Positions 1-9,136 of a DNA stretch of 64,000 nucleotides are shown one piece after another. The DNA is from Streptomyces cathayae (GTDB lineage: Bacteria > Actinomycetota > Actinomycetes > Streptomycetales > Streptomycetaceae). The notes under the pieces were generated by a model. It was given only the letters and a program-made list of their open reading frames with translations. It was not told where the DNA came from and searched no databases. The translations under genes and the position numbers were made by a program. The stretch's first letter is position 1, and every line of letters starts with the position of its first letter. The stretch covers positions 1-64,000 of the forward strand of contig NZ_CP121682.1 of the NCBI RefSeq assembly GCF_029760955.1, given 5' to 3'.

Positions 1-429
1 GCTGCGAGGCCTCACTGTCGCGAGTCAGTAGAATGGTGTTGGCCACGGCGGCGGCGTCCGCCTTCTCGCCGGTGAAGCTGATGCCCGGCCGCACCTTGAA
101 GGTCCAGTTGGTCTGGTCGGTCCGGGTCTCTGCACGAGGCCGCTGTCCACCATGTTGAGGTCGGCATCAAGCTTGATGAGCGGCTCGAGCATGGTCGCCC
201 AGACGACCTGCCGACCGGGGGCCCACTATCGGGTCGAGCGTCGCGGGCTGAGCCGCGAGCAGCGCCCGGACGACGTCGGGTCAGAGGCCCCGCTCTTGCC
301 GGAGTCGGAGTTTCCACACGCGGCGAGGCCTGAAGTCGCGATGGCGAGGGCCAGTGCGGGGGCCATCATCTGGCGGGGGCGCAAGCGGTTCTTGTTCGCG
401 TTCGTTCTCCACAGCGCTGGGATAGCCAT
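1..429 (-). pseudogene. ABC transporter family 5 (peptide-type) solute-binding lipoprotein, N-terminal part, frameshifted
   Basis: The frame opens at 429 with a lipoprotein signal peptide: basic start, hydrophobic stretch and the lipobox LAAC, so the product would be anchored outside the membrane. After about 45 codons the frame breaks. Other frames downstream still read as an SBP_bac_5 protein, with ATLDPIVG, then TMLEPLIKLDADLNM, then WTFKVRPGISFTGEKAD near the left edge, which is the conserved N-terminal block of dipeptide/oligopeptide-binding proteins. At least two indels are needed to join them. The gene runs off the window at base 1. It is divergent from the enoyl-CoA hydratase gene and shares an operator region with it, suggesting uptake of a substrate for the catabolic cluster. 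The ligand is unknown. Confidence 0.7.
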
Positions 430-462
430 GTCACCGAACTGCCTGTGACGGTCGCCACAAAG

Positions 463-478
463 TACCGACCGGGCGGTA
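463..478. promoter_or_regulatory. Putative TetR operator A
   Basis: TACCGACCGGGCGGTA is a 16-bp palindrome with one mismatch. It lies 34 bp upstream of the lipoprotein start and matches operators B and C in sequence. The likely binder is the TetR protein encoded at 2689-3325. Confidence 0.6.
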
Positions 479-507
479 TTAAGTCAACGGGCTTCGCGGT
501 GCAATTA

Positions 508-525
508 ATACCGACTGGTCTGTAT
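508..525. promoter_or_regulatory. Putative TetR operator B
   Basis: ATACCGACTGGTCTGTAT is an imperfect palindrome whose left half ATACCGACT is identical to that of operator C. It overlaps the ATG at 524, which argues that translation of the hydratase starts at the later ATG (536). It sits 30 bp from operator A in the same divergent intergenic region. Confidence 0.6.
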
Positions 526-535
526 GATGCAAGGC

Positions 536-1270
536 ATGGCTATCACTCTGACCCGCGAGCGAAACGGCTGCGTCGCCCACATCAGATATGACAACGTGGC
601 ATGTGGCAATAGCTTCGACGGGGAGCTCCTCGGCGAGCTGGTGGACACGCTCGAAGCGGCGGCGCTCGATCCGATGTGTTCGGTCATCCGTCTGGACATG
701 GCGCGGCAGGCACTTCTGCGGGGGCTGGGACACGACCTCGTTCGGCGACCTGTCGGCCTCGACGGCGAGTCGGTCGTCGCCGCGCTGCGAAGCAGTGACG
801 AGATGCTCGGCAGGATTCGTCGGCTTCCGGTACCGGTGGTGGCGGCGTCCGCGGCCAGGTCATCGGGTTCGGCGCGGCTTGCTGAACGCCGTGCACCTTC
901 CGGTGGCGGCCGCGGACACCCGCTTGTCGCTGCCCGAGGTACGGTTCGGTTTCGCGCCCGCGGGTGTGGGGCACACCATCGCGCAGGCGCTGCCGCGGGC
1001 TCAGGCATACGCGCTCCTCACCGGGGCGACGACTGCGAGCGGCTCCCAACGCCCTACAGCCTGGGGCTGGTCACTCGCGTGGTTCCGGAGACCGAACTCG
1101 AAACCGCCGTCCACGAGTTGGTCGAGACGCTGGCAGCGGTGCCCGGCCAGGCTCTCCGGGCCGTGGTCAAGGTCGTCGAGTCGAGTTTGGCGACCGGCTC
1201 GGCCGACGAGTCGTACCTGGCCTCGGCTCGCACGATCGTTGCTGGCGTGCCCGCTGGTGGTGTGCGATGA
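536..1270 (+). pseudogene. Enoyl-CoA hydratase/isomerase (crotonase family), frameshifted
   Basis: The crotonase fold is recognisable across three frames. The first part runs from MAITLTRERNG through NSFDGELLGELVDTLEAA to LPVPVVAASA. The middle, in another frame, has LNAVHLPVAAADTRLSLPEV and RFGFAPAGVGHTIAQAL, the oxyanion-hole/active-site region. The end returns to the first frame with YSLGLVTRVVPETELE. The family hydrates 2-enoyl-CoA esters in beta-oxidation-type pathways. I chose 536 as start because operator B covers the ATG at 524. The stop overlaps the next gene's start as ATGA (1267-1270), so the two were translationally coupled. At least two indels disrupt the frame. Confidence 0.72.
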
Positions 1271-2068
1271 GCGCGCCGTTCCAGGCGGGCGAGGCTGTCT
1301 GGGTCGAGCTGTGCACGACGGACCCGGACGCGGCTACGGCATTCTACTCGTCCCTCCTGGGCTGGTCCGTCCGTGAGGAGCGCATCGGCAGCGCCGTCTA
1401 CCGGATGTTCAGCCTGAACGGCCGGGACGTGGCGGGCATTTCGGATGCCGCAACGCTCCATGGCGGCCGACCGCGTGGATGGATCACCTACTTCGCGGTC
1501 GATGACATCGACCGCGCCGTGCACCAGGCGGTGGCGCTGGGCGGTGAATTGGTTTCGGTGCCGCGGTATCTTCCTGCCGCCGGCACCGGGGCCACGATCG
1601 TGGATCCCTTCGGCGCGGTGTTCGTTACCAGGGTGAGACGCGAGCTGGAGTCGAAGCGCTGAACGGTCGGCGCGCTGTGCTGGAACGAGCTCAACACCGG
1701 GGAGCCGCGAAGTCGGTGTCGTACTACCAGTCGCTGTTCCACTTCGGAACGGTCCAGCGGGGAGTCGGCGACTTCTCAGCTGTACACGGTGCTGATGCTC
1801 GGTGATGTTCCCGTTGCCGGGGTGCTTGAGCTCGACAACGGCTGAACTGTCTGCCGTCGAAGTGGATCACCTTCGGCGTTGCGTCGCTGAGCGAGGCGCT
1901 CAGCCGCGTCGTCGACCTCGGCGGCACACCGGGGGTCGGTCGGTGGACAGCCCCCACGGCCGCCTGCAACTGGTGCGTGACCCGGTGGGTCACGCGGTGT
2001 GCCTGATCGAACTGAAGGACGGACTGCGTCCGGCCAACTTCCCTACGGACCCGGTGGTGACCACATGA
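1267..2068 (+). pseudogene. Two-domain VOC (glyoxalase/bleomycin-resistance fold) protein, frameshifted
   Basis: The first 131 codons (1267-1662) form one intact VOC domain: WVELCTTDPDAATAFYSSLL opens the fold and TGATIVDPFGAVFVTR closes it. The DNA after the stop at 1662 still reads as a second VOC domain in other frames, with SVSYYQSLF, LYTVLMLGDVPVAGVLEL, WITFFGVA and LVRDPVGHAVCLIEL. The original was therefore a tandem-domain protein of about 265 residues, like the Cfp30B-type family. Its end overlaps the flavin reductase start as ATGA at 2065-2068. As it stands only the first domain can be made. Substrate unknown. Confidence 0.65.
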
Positions 2069-2580
2069 TGACCGAGCCCCTACTCGATTCCGCTGATTTC
2101 CGCCAGGTGTGCGGACACTTCCCGACCGGCGTGACCGCCGTCACCGCTGTCACCGACGAGGGCGGCTACGCGGCGCTGACCGTGAACTCGTTCACATCGG
2201 TTTCCCCTGGAGCCGGCGAAGGTACTGTTCTGCCTGGCGACGGCGTCGTCGAGCTTCGCGGTCCTCAAGAACGCGCGGAGGATCGCCATCCACATCCTGG
2301 CCCAGGACCAGGAGGACATCGCGCGCCGGTGCGCGACCTCGGGGCTGACGGGCGCGGACAAGCTGGAGGGTGTGGCGTGGACGGCCGGGCCGGACGGTGT
2401 CCCGCTGATTCCGGGAACGTCGGCGATTCTGACGGGCACGACCGATGAACTGATCACCAGCGGCGACCACGTCATCATCCTGATCGACGTCGATCATGTG
2501 CATCTGAAGCCGTCGCCGGTGCGGCGCTGTCGTTCTACCGGGGTCGGTTCTCCTCGCCCACTGCCGTCGCCGCCGACTGA
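2065..2580 (+). pseudogene. Flavin reductase-like (HpaC/ActVB-type) protein, frameshifted
   Basis: The start reads DFRQVCGHFPTGVTAVTAVT and AALTVNSFTSVS, the N-terminal flavin-binding signature of the flavin_Reduct family, which supplies reduced FMN/FAD to two-component monooxygenases. One indel near 2220 moves the frame to VLFCLATASSSFAVLKNARR, then AIHILAQDQEDIARRCA. A second near 2515 leads to the end SFYRGRFSSPTAVAAD. Total length would be about 172 residues, normal for the family. It is the last gene of the enoyl-CoA hydratase/VOC operon and is followed by a strong hairpin terminator. A reductase suggests an oxygenase partner outside the window. Confidence 0.7.
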
Positions 2581-2583
2581 CCG

Positions 2584-2613
2584 ACAGGGCCTCCCGGGAC
2601 CGGGAGGCCCTGT
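2584..2613 (+). terminator. Rho-independent-type terminator
   Basis: A perfect 14-bp GC-rich stem with a 2-nt loop (half sequence ACAGGGCCTCCCGG) lies directly after the flavin reductase stop at 2580. Confidence 0.75.
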
Positions 2614-2688
2614 GCGCGTCCGATACGGCCGAGCCAGAGCGGCCTGACGGGTGGTGGGACGCCTCAGTGACTCGGAAGTCGACTCGTT

Positions 2689-3325
2689 TCAGACGACCAG
2701 GCCGTCGAGGACGAGTGTGCAGAACTGGTCCGTGACATCGTCGACGCTCATCGTTCCATCGGGGTTGAACCACTGAAACGTCGAGGCGCACATCCCGATG
2801 ATGCCGAAGGCGACGATGCGGCTGGTCACGTTGGAGCGGAATTTCCCGGCGTCGATGCCGTGTTGGACGATTCCGCAGATGAGCGCTTCGAGTTCGTCGC
2901 GTTTCTCGGTGACGGCTCGGAGGTGCTCACCGGTGAGGTGCCGGCGCTCCTGGTAGAAGATCGCGACGTGGGCGCGGTAGGACGCGACACCACTGAGGCT
3001 GAGCCCGGATGAGCGCCCGTAGCTGGTCGGCGATGTCAGAGTGCTGTTCGACGATCGCGCGGGCGGCTTTTTTGATCTGGGTGTCGAGGTACTCGTTCTG
3101 GATCTGCCACAGTACATCTTCTTTGCTCTGGAAGTGGTGGTAGAACGCACCCTTGGTGAGGTTGGCGCCGTCGACGATCTGCTGGAGCGTGGTTCGGTCG
3201 AATCCTTCCTGTTCGAACAGGTGAAGTGAGCTGTCGACGAGTGCACGGCGGGTACCCTGCGGGTCGTAGCCCTGGGGCCAACGACGCCTCCTCGACTTGG
3301 CCGTGGTTTCTGCGGGTTCTGTCAT
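2689..3325 (-). pseudogene. TetR-family transcriptional regulator, frameshifted
   Basis: The N-terminal part from 3325 is a clear TetR DNA-binding domain: RRALVDSSLHLFEQEGFDR, TTLQQIVDGANLTKGAFYHH and FQSKEDVLWQIQNEYLD. One indel near 3010 shifts the frame; the ligand-binding half continues as VAIFYQERRHLTGEHLRAV to TDQFCTLVLDGLVV. About 211 residues when repaired, usual for TetR. It lies 20 bp downstream of the MaoC gene on the same strand, so the two form an operon. Operator C lies upstream of this operon and operators A/B in front of the other catabolic genes, so it probably represses the whole cluster and responds to an acyl-CoA-like intermediate. The ligand is inferred. Confidence 0.75.
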
Positions 3326-3345
3326 CGTGTTCCTCGGGAGGGTGC

Positions 3346-3834
3346 CTAGTCGTAGTAGCGGAACAGCATTTCCGCGATGCAGCATGGCTGGGACTCGGAC
3401 GCGAACTCTATGACCACCGAGGCCTTGGCCTGTACGCCTTCGGCAGGGTTGTCGTCGGTTGCGGGGATCGGTTCGGCGGACACCAGCGTCGCAGTGCCCT
3501 GGATTTCGGTGCCGGGCGGGAGCGGGCGGATGAACCGGACCCGGTCGAGTCCGTAGTTGACGCCCATGGAGAACTCCTTGACCTCGAGGATGTCCTGGAG
3601 GAGCCTCGGGACGAGGGCAAGGGTGAAGAACCCGTGGACGACGGTGGTGCCGAAGGGTCCGGCCTTGGCCCGCTCCACGTCGACGTGGATCCACTGGTGG
3701 TCCTTGGTGATGTCGGCGAACTGGTTCACCTCTGCCTGGGTGACGACCTGGACTTCACTGGCCCCGAGATCCTTGCCGACGAGGTCGAGGAGCTGCTTCG
3801 GGCCGGCGATGGTGGTGCGGCGGGGAGGTCTCAT
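3346..3834 (-). CDS. MaoC-like (hot-dog fold) enoyl-CoA hydratase/dehydratase
   Basis: This 162-residue protein matches single-domain MaoC/NodN-type dehydratases in length. The catalytic block FADITKDHQWIHVDVERA (residues ~39-56, Asp/His pair) is followed by FGTTVVHGFFTLALVP, the conserved substrate-channel motif, and YGLDRVRFIRPLP. The family hydrates trans-2-enoyl-CoA. The frame is intact, unlike most of its neighbours. It is first in a two-gene operon with the TetR gene. The start at 3834 is about 80 bp from operator C. With the enoyl-CoA hydratase and flavin reductase it points to an acyl-CoA or aromatic-ring catabolic cluster. Confidence 0.85.
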   Translation of the reverse strand: MRPPRRTTIAGPKQLLDLVGKDLGASEVQVVTQAEVNQFADITKDHQWIHVDVERAKAGPFGTTVVHGFFTLALVPRLLQDILEVKEFSMGVNYGLDRVRFIRPLPPGTEIQGTATLVSAEPIPATDDNPAEGVQAKASVVIEFASESQPCCIAEMLFRYYD

Positions 3835-3913
3835 CTTCTCTGCTCCGTTCCGACTGGGTCGTCATGAACCAGACCGGGTCACGACGTGCACGGGAAGGGC
3901 CTTCCTCTTCTTC

Positions 3914-3931
3914 ATACCGACTAGATGGTAT
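3914..3931. promoter_or_regulatory. Putative TetR operator C
   Basis: ATACCGACTAGATGGTAT is an imperfect 18-bp palindrome upstream of the MaoC-tetR operon. It shares its left half with operator B and the core TACCGAC with A. Position and similarity suggest autoregulation. Confidence 0.62.
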
Positions 3932-4009
3932 CTCTTTTGCCGCAAGCTCAACCACCGGTTCAAGAGGTCCGGCGCGGCGGGACCGGGAGCCCGAGGAGTC
4001 GTCCGCACC

Positions 4010-4256
4010 ATGATCTATCTGCTCGCCACGCGGATCTTCGCGTGGCTCGCTCTGCTGTGTCGACCCTACTCGGCGAAGAACGCCAAGTCTCATCCTGCGG
4101 CACGAGGTCGCGGTGCTGCGCCGTCAGGTCTCCGCGCAAGCCCGGCTGGCCGGACCGGGCGCTGCTCGCCGCGCTCGCCCGACTGCTGCCCCGAGCCCTG
4201 CGCGGGCACCGGATCGTCTCCCCGCTCACCCTGCTGGCCTGGCACCAGCATCCGGC
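4010..4256 (+). pseudogene. N-terminal fragment of an integrase-core (rve) transposase
   Basis: Two frames together read ATRIFAWLALLCRPYSAKNA, then ILRHEVAVLRRQVSAQARLA, then LAALARLLPRALRGHRIVSP and TLLAWHQH. This is the same N-terminal region as the intact transposase at 34115-35212 (LRHQITVLERQL; LRRIRLVVRPDTVLRWHRDL), so it is a relic of a related element. It lacks the DDE domain entirely. It is cut off at about 4256 close to the IS6-type element, which may have inserted here. Confidence 0.6.
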
Positions 4257-4378
4257 GAAGAAGAAGTGGATGCAACCGTTCTCTCCGGAACGCCCGGCTC
4301 TGCCGGAAGGGCATTGTCACGTTGGCTGACCGGCCTGAGACGATCTTGGAGCTGGTCGTGCCAGGGAGGGGTTCGCTC

Positions 4379-5163
4379 GTGTCGTCCGCGCCGCCGTCGT
4401 ACAAGGGTCACCGGTACCCGGTGGAGATCATCGCGCACTGCGTGTGGCTGTACCACCGCTTCCGCTCAGCTTCCGCGAGGTCGAGGAGTTGATGCTGGAG
4501 CACGGCGTGCTCGTCTCCCACGAGACCATCCGGCGGTGGTGCCTGAAGTTCCGGGCAGTCCTACGCCAACGCACTGCGCCGCCGACGCCCCCGCCCGGGG
4601 GACAAATGGCACCTGGACGAGGTCTTCATCAAGATCAACGGAGAGCGGAAGTACCTGTGGCGGGCGGTGGACGCCGACGGGATCGTGCTGGACATCCTCG
4701 TGCAGAACCGCCGTGACAAGGCCGCGGCCAAGCGGTTCTTCAGGAAGCTGATGAAGGCCACCCAGTCGGTGCCACGAGTGATCGTCACCGACAAACTCCG
4801 CTCCTCCGGCGCCGCCCACCGCGAGGCGATGCCCTCCGTCGAGCACCGCTGTCACCAGGGCCTGAACAACCGGGCCGAAAACAGTCATCAGCCGACGAGG
4901 CAGCGCGAGCGCGCGATGAAAGGCTTCCGCTCCGTCGGCGGGGCGCAGCGGTTCCTGTCCGCGTTCGGCGGTATCTCGCCCACTTCAGGCCCCACCGCCA
5001 CCTGATGACAGCCTCCGGCTACCGAGCCGAGATGACTATCCGCTTCGCGATCTGGGACCAGATCACCGGCGCTGCCGGCCGGCCCGCCGCGGCCCCCAGG
5101 CCCGAAGCGCAAGCCCACCACGCCCCGACGCGCCATCAGACAGTCACGCACCCAACAACATGA
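4379..5163 (+). pseudogene. IS6-family transposase, frameshifted
   Basis: Reconstructed across three indels, the protein reads PPSYKGHRYPVEIIAHCVWL, FREVEELMLEHGVLVSHET, WHLDEVFIKINGERKYLWRA (first catalytic Asp), VIVTDKLRSSGAAHREA (second Asp) and RAENSHQPTRQRERAMKGFR (catalytic Glu), then the family C-terminus FRPHRHLMTAS. This is the full IS6/IS26-type DDE enzyme of about 235-260 residues. A GGGAGGGG ribosome site precedes the GTG start. The breaks are single-base changes in G/C runs, near 4455 (one missing), 4545 (one extra) and 4990 (one missing). Terminal repeats were not identified. Confidence 0.75.
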
Positions 5164-5204
5164 CAACGCCCGGCCGCGCGGTATTCCTCACGTGCCATCC
5201 GCAG

Positions 5205-5465
5205 CCAGCTGCGACGCCGGGGCATCCGTGCGGTCATCTCGCAGCCGTCCGACCGAGTCGGCCACCGCCTGCGGCGAGGCCGACTCGGTGGTCGTCCGCC
5301 CGGCTTCGGCAGCGAGGCATACAGGCAGCGGAACACCGTCGAGCGGTGCATCACCGCCTCAAGCAGTGGCGCGGCCTGGCTACACGAACCGACAAGCTCG
5401 CGATCGCCTATCAGGCCGCACTCCACCTCGCGGGCATCCTCAACCGGCCGGACACGACGCTGACC
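5205..5465 (+). pseudogene. IS5-family transposase, C-terminal relic
   Basis: The fragment reads LRRRGIRAVISQPSDRVGH, then FGSEAYRQRNTVERCI, and after one indel near 5350 LKQWRGLATRTDKLAIAYQ and AALHLAGIL. This is the end of the DDE domain (catalytic Glu in NTVER) and the C-terminus typical of IS5-group transposases in Streptomyces. Everything before it is missing, so it is inactive. It is the third transposase relic in a row. Confidence 0.65.
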
Positions 5466-5671
5466 GAAGAGACAGAACCTAAGCCGCGACGAGCCAGGTC
5501 GTCTCAGCAGTCAGCCCCGCCCGGCACTCAGCCGGAGCGGGACTGATCAGTATGTGTGGCGTGAAGGGCGGTCGCCTACGCGGCGAAAGGCTCTGCAGGG
5601 CTTCAGCCGAACGATCGTCCCTGCAGGCGATAGATGAGGCCCAGGACACTGTCCCCTCCACCACGTTCCTT

Positions 5672-7188
5672 TCAACCGTGCGAGTCCGGCAGATGTTCCC
5701 GGGCAGGAGTCTCGTTTTGTGAGGGCGGTTCTGGCAGATCGGGGTGGCCGTGGATCCAGGACAGGCCTCCCAGATCCAGGCGCCGGCGAGTGCGGGTGAC
5801 GGCCACGTAGGCCAGGCGGGCTTCGGCACCGTCGATGGGGCCGGGCGGCGCCGGAACGCCCGTGCGATCGCCGAAGTGGTTGTCCTGGGTGCGCTCGAAA
5901 TCGTCGGCGATCAGCACACAGGGCCATTCGCGCCCCTTGGCCTTGTGGGCGGTGGAGACGGTGACCTGGGCGTGCGGTTCGGGGACAAGGTGGTCGACGG
6001 CGGTGAGGATGGCCTCGGTGCCGTGGGTGTCGACGAGGTGGACCAGGGGCTGTAGGTCGCGTCCGGCCGGGTCGTGGGCGGCATAGTCCTGCAGGTCGCC
6101 CCAGGAGGGGAAGAGGGTCAGTTCGGGGTGGTGTGTGCGGCGGCCTTCCTTGAGGTCGCGGGCGGCGAGGGCGAGGGTGCGCAGGCTGTCTCCTCCCCCG
6201 GCCAGGGCGACGGAGTATCCGGCGGCCATGAGGGTCATGACCTGGGCCATGGCGCCGGCGTTGGTGCGGCACAGCACAGCGTCCGGGCGGGTGATGGGGC
6301 CGAGTTCGGTGGGCACGGTGGGGGTGCCGGTGAGGCGGATGGGGGCGTCGGCCAGGTGGAGCCAGCGGTTGGCTTCCGCGGCGAGGTCGGGGCCGAAGCG
6401 GAAGGACTGCGAGAGGGCGAGCTGGGTGCCGTCGAAGCCGGTCATGACGTCCTTGGCGCCGCGCCAGTGGTAGATGGCCTGGGCGGAGTCGCCGACCATG
6501 ACCAGTTGGGCGTGGCCGCGCTGGTGAAGGAAGATCTGTTCGACGACGGGGTTGGTGTCCTGGGCCTCGTCCAGCAGCAGGAAGTCCGCTTCGAGTTTCG
6601 GGTGGGTGAGGGCCCAGATCTTCAGGTAGTGGTCGTGGTCGAAGCGCACCGCGCCGTCGTCGGGGTGCTGCAGGTCGGCCCAGGCCTTGTGGGCGAAGGG
6701 CACGATGTGGGCGGCGAGCTGGGTGTGGAGGTCGCTGTCTTCCAGGTTGCGCAGGCGGGGGACGTGGTGGCGGGTGATCGTGGTGTCGGCGGTGTGGCAG
6801 AAGCGCATCACGGTGCGCAGGGTGGCGTTGGAGAGGGCCTTCTGGGTGACGTCGCGGTCGCCGATGCGGAGGGCTTTGGTGAGGCCGAGGGCTTGTCCGG
6901 TCTGCCAGGCCGGGCGGCGGGGTGCGTTCAGGCGGCGGGTGTAGCGGTGGCCGACGGCGGCGTAGGCCAGGGCGTGGGCGGTCTTGCACAGGACGTTCTT
7001 GGGGAAGCGGGCCGCGGCGTCCTGGGCGATGGCGCGGTTGTAGGCGAGGTAGCGGCCGCGGCGTGTGGTGGTGCGGGCGAGCAGGGCCAGGGTGGTGGTC
7101 TTGCCGGTGCCCGCGCGGCCTGGACCGTCAGGTGGTCGCCGGTGGTGAAGGCGTCGGCTGCGGCGGTCTGCTCGTCGGTCGGGTTCAT
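5672..7188 (-). pseudogene. UvrD/Rep-like superfamily 1 DNA helicase, single-base break at the Walker A motif
   Basis: The start at 7188 gives a Q-motif-like MNPTDEQTAAADAF. The frame breaks inside the P-loop (~7110), where one G seems missing from the codons for AGAGTGKTT. After the break all SF1 motifs follow: DEAQDTNPVV (Walker B), MVGDSAQAIYHWRGA (motif III), LSQSFRFG (IV), VSTAHKAKGREW (V) and LAYVAVTRTRRRL (VI). The repaired protein is about 505 residues, shorter than UvrD and lacking the large 1B/2B insertions, like plasmid or defence-island UvrD-like helicases. It is third in an operon with the two genes upstream. In the sequence as given the helicase body is in frame with the preceding open frame (7666). 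Confidence 0.75.
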
Positions 7189-7189
7189 G

Positions 7190-7666
7190 GCGTGGGTCCT
7201 TGGGGGTTCGGGTGAGTGCGTGCCCCATCGCGGCCAGGAGGTGGGCGGGGGCGGTGTGGGCGAGAAGCCGGCGTACGTCGTGCTCGAGGCGTTTCACTTC
7301 GTGATCGGTGTGCTCGGCGAGGGCCCGGTGGACGGCTCGTTCCAGGAGGCGCTCGGGCTTTTGTCCGGTCTGGAGGGCCGTCGTCTGAAGGGCTGTGTGT
7401 GCGGCGGGCGGGAGGGCGAGGTTGAGCAGCACCTGTCCGCTCGCGTCCGGGTAGTGGGTGGTGATCACGTCGAGGGGGAGCCGGTCTGTGAGGCGTCGGC
7501 GCAGCCGGTGGGCGGCCCGGTCGGGGGTCTTGGCGGGTACGAGTGCCATCAGGCGGGTGGTGTCGCAGTTGGCGGCGAGCGGCATCCTGCGGCAGGCCGC
7601 GTCGAGTTCGGCCGGGTTCAGGGGCGGGTGAGGGTGATCTCCAGGGCGTGGTGCGGCATTTTTCAC
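7190..7666 (-). CDS. Conserved small protein of unknown function upstream of the helicase
   Basis: The GTG at 7666 overlaps the stop of the previous gene (GTGA, 7663-7666). The product of about 160 residues is helical and Ala/Leu/Arg/His-rich, with VITTHYPDASGQVLLNLALP and KPERLLERAVHRALAEH. I recognise no family. No stop occurs before the frame passes into the helicase body, so as given it is one open frame to 5672 (664 codons) with an intact P-loop. A separate helicase start with a Q-motif at 7188 makes two genes more likely than a real fusion. The right end given here is therefore approximate. Confidence 0.45.
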
Positions 7667-8560
7667 CGCCGGTGGGGCTGGGGCGGCGCGGGGTGCGGCA
7701 GCCGGGTGTGGAGGTGGGCGGCGTGCAGGAGCGGGTCGAGGGGCTGCCAGTCGGCCAGGGCCAGGTCGGCAGCGGCGGGGGCGGCGGTGTGGGTGGTGCA
7801 GCGTTGGGCGCGCCAGCGCAGTTGCTCGGCGTAGGGCAGGTGGTTGAGATCGTAGACGGCCATGCTTCCGCCGGGGAGGGCGAGTTGGCCGCGGTGGGGC
7901 TGGATGGGCAGCAGCGTCCAGCGCCCGGCCGGGTGGGCCGGGTCGAGGATCGGCTGGGTGCAGCGGTGGCGCTGGCGGGTCTGGGCGATGCAGCGGATGT
8001 CTGCGACGGGGCCTTCGCCGAGGTAATGCGTCAGGAGAATTCGCACGACGGGTCGGACCGGCCGGTCACGGTCGGTGTTCGGGAGCGTGGTGGCGGGCGT
8101 GGGGGACGCAGGGGTGAAGGTGCCGGTGTCGATCAGGCGGCGGGAGCGCACGGCGAGTTGGCGGCGCAGCGCCATGAGGCGGGGATCGGTGGCGCGGGGG
8201 TGTGTGGTGGGCCGGGGGCAGAGGGCGGCGTGCGGGATGCGGCACCAGCCGCTGCCGTCGTCATGGGGGTGGGCGATGCCGCCGCTGAGGTGCCAGCGGC
8301 AGGCTTCGGGCACGTCGGCGGTGGCGACTTCCGCCGGGTGCAGGGCGATGGGCCGGTGGTCGGTGCGCTGGTGCCAGTCGATGCGGTTGCCGCAGCTGCG
8401 GCAGCGGCCGGTCTGTCCGGCGCGCAGCAGGCGGCTGGGGCTGTGCGCGGCGACCTGCAGGGAGCGGCGGGGCTGGCGGGGGCGGGGGCTGCCGTCCCAG
8501 TGGTGGCCGGGGTGGAGTGGGGGCGCATGGCGGGCAAAGTGCCAGGCGGCACGCGGTCAT
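7663..8560 (-). pseudogene. DUF6083-like zinc-ribbon protein of unknown function, frameshifted near its start
   Basis: From 8313 the frame is intact: PEACRWHLSGGIAHPHDDG and SGWCRIPHAALCP. Directly upstream in the same frame lie HPGHHWDGSPRPRQPRR, SLQVAAHSPSRLLRAGQ and GRCRSCGNRIDWHQRTDHRP, but no start codon follows the in-frame TGA at about 8559. An ATG at 8560 in the next frame (MTACRLALCPPCAP, with CPPC) would join if one C were restored in the CCCCC run near 8510. Paired cysteines suggest zinc binding. The pattern fits an actinobacterial family I remember as DUF6083; that name is from memory. It overlaps the next gene by 4 bp, forming a three-gene operon ending in the helicase. Confidence 0.5.
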
Positions 8561-8701
8561 GGGGGGTGCTGCGGCGGGGATGTCCCCCGGCCGGCCCAGC
8601 GCGCGCCCGAACGGATCAGCCGGTATGCGATCGGGCGTTCGGTGTCTGCTCGTCGATTCGGGTGATTCCTTGCGCTCCCTCTTTATGCGGAGGGGGCGGT
8701 G

Positions 8702-8964
8702 TCAGGGGGTGTGGGTGCCGGGCGGGGTGTGGTCGGAGCACAGGGCGCCCAGCAGGTGGTCGATCGGCACGTCGAAGGCGTGGGCGAGGGCGTGCCAGGT
8801 GGCGACGTTGCGGCGGCGCGGCCGTGTTCGAGGTCGATGAGGGTGCGCCGGGCCAGGCCGCTGCGGCTGGCGAGTTCGTCGAAGCTCCAGCCGCGTTCGA
8901 CCCGTAGGCGCGCCAGCTGGAGGCGCAGTGCGGTGGTGTCGGGGTCGGGCGGCAAGATCGTCAC
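8702..8964 (-). pseudogene. Small XRE-family helix-turn-helix protein, frameshifted
   Basis: The GTG at 8964 begins a protein with ALRLQLARLRVERGWSFDEL and ASRSGLARRTLIDLEHGR, a canonical Cro/C1 HTH. One indel near 8820 shifts to NVATWHALAHAFDVPIDHL and the end at 8702. About 88 residues, the size of stand-alone XRE repressors. It is head-to-head with the 9137 gene, so it may control the shared intergenic region. Confidence 0.6.
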
Positions 8965-9136
8965 CCCACCATCCGAAGGTTCGGATATCCGCCCTGTCAG
9001 TGCAGATTTCTGCACTATTTACTGGGAGCGGGTGACGTGCGGTACAAGGATCCGCACTACCGTGCGTCCGTCTCCGGCCTCCTGGCGCCGGGGCACCGGC
9101 CATCGCAGTACGGACAGTTGGGAGGACGACCAGCCG

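Noticed and set aside
5672..7666. A genuine fusion protein of an unknown N-terminal domain and the UvrD-like helicase, since the frame is open through both.
   Set aside because: A separate ATG at 7188 begins the helicase with a Q-motif, and one missing G in the P-loop explains the accidental joining. It is not fully excluded.
6074..7834. A 586-codon open frame on the plus strand opposite the UvrD-like helicase.
   Set aside because: The helicase motifs lie on the minus strand; the plus frame is Gly/Val-rich shadow without start signals.
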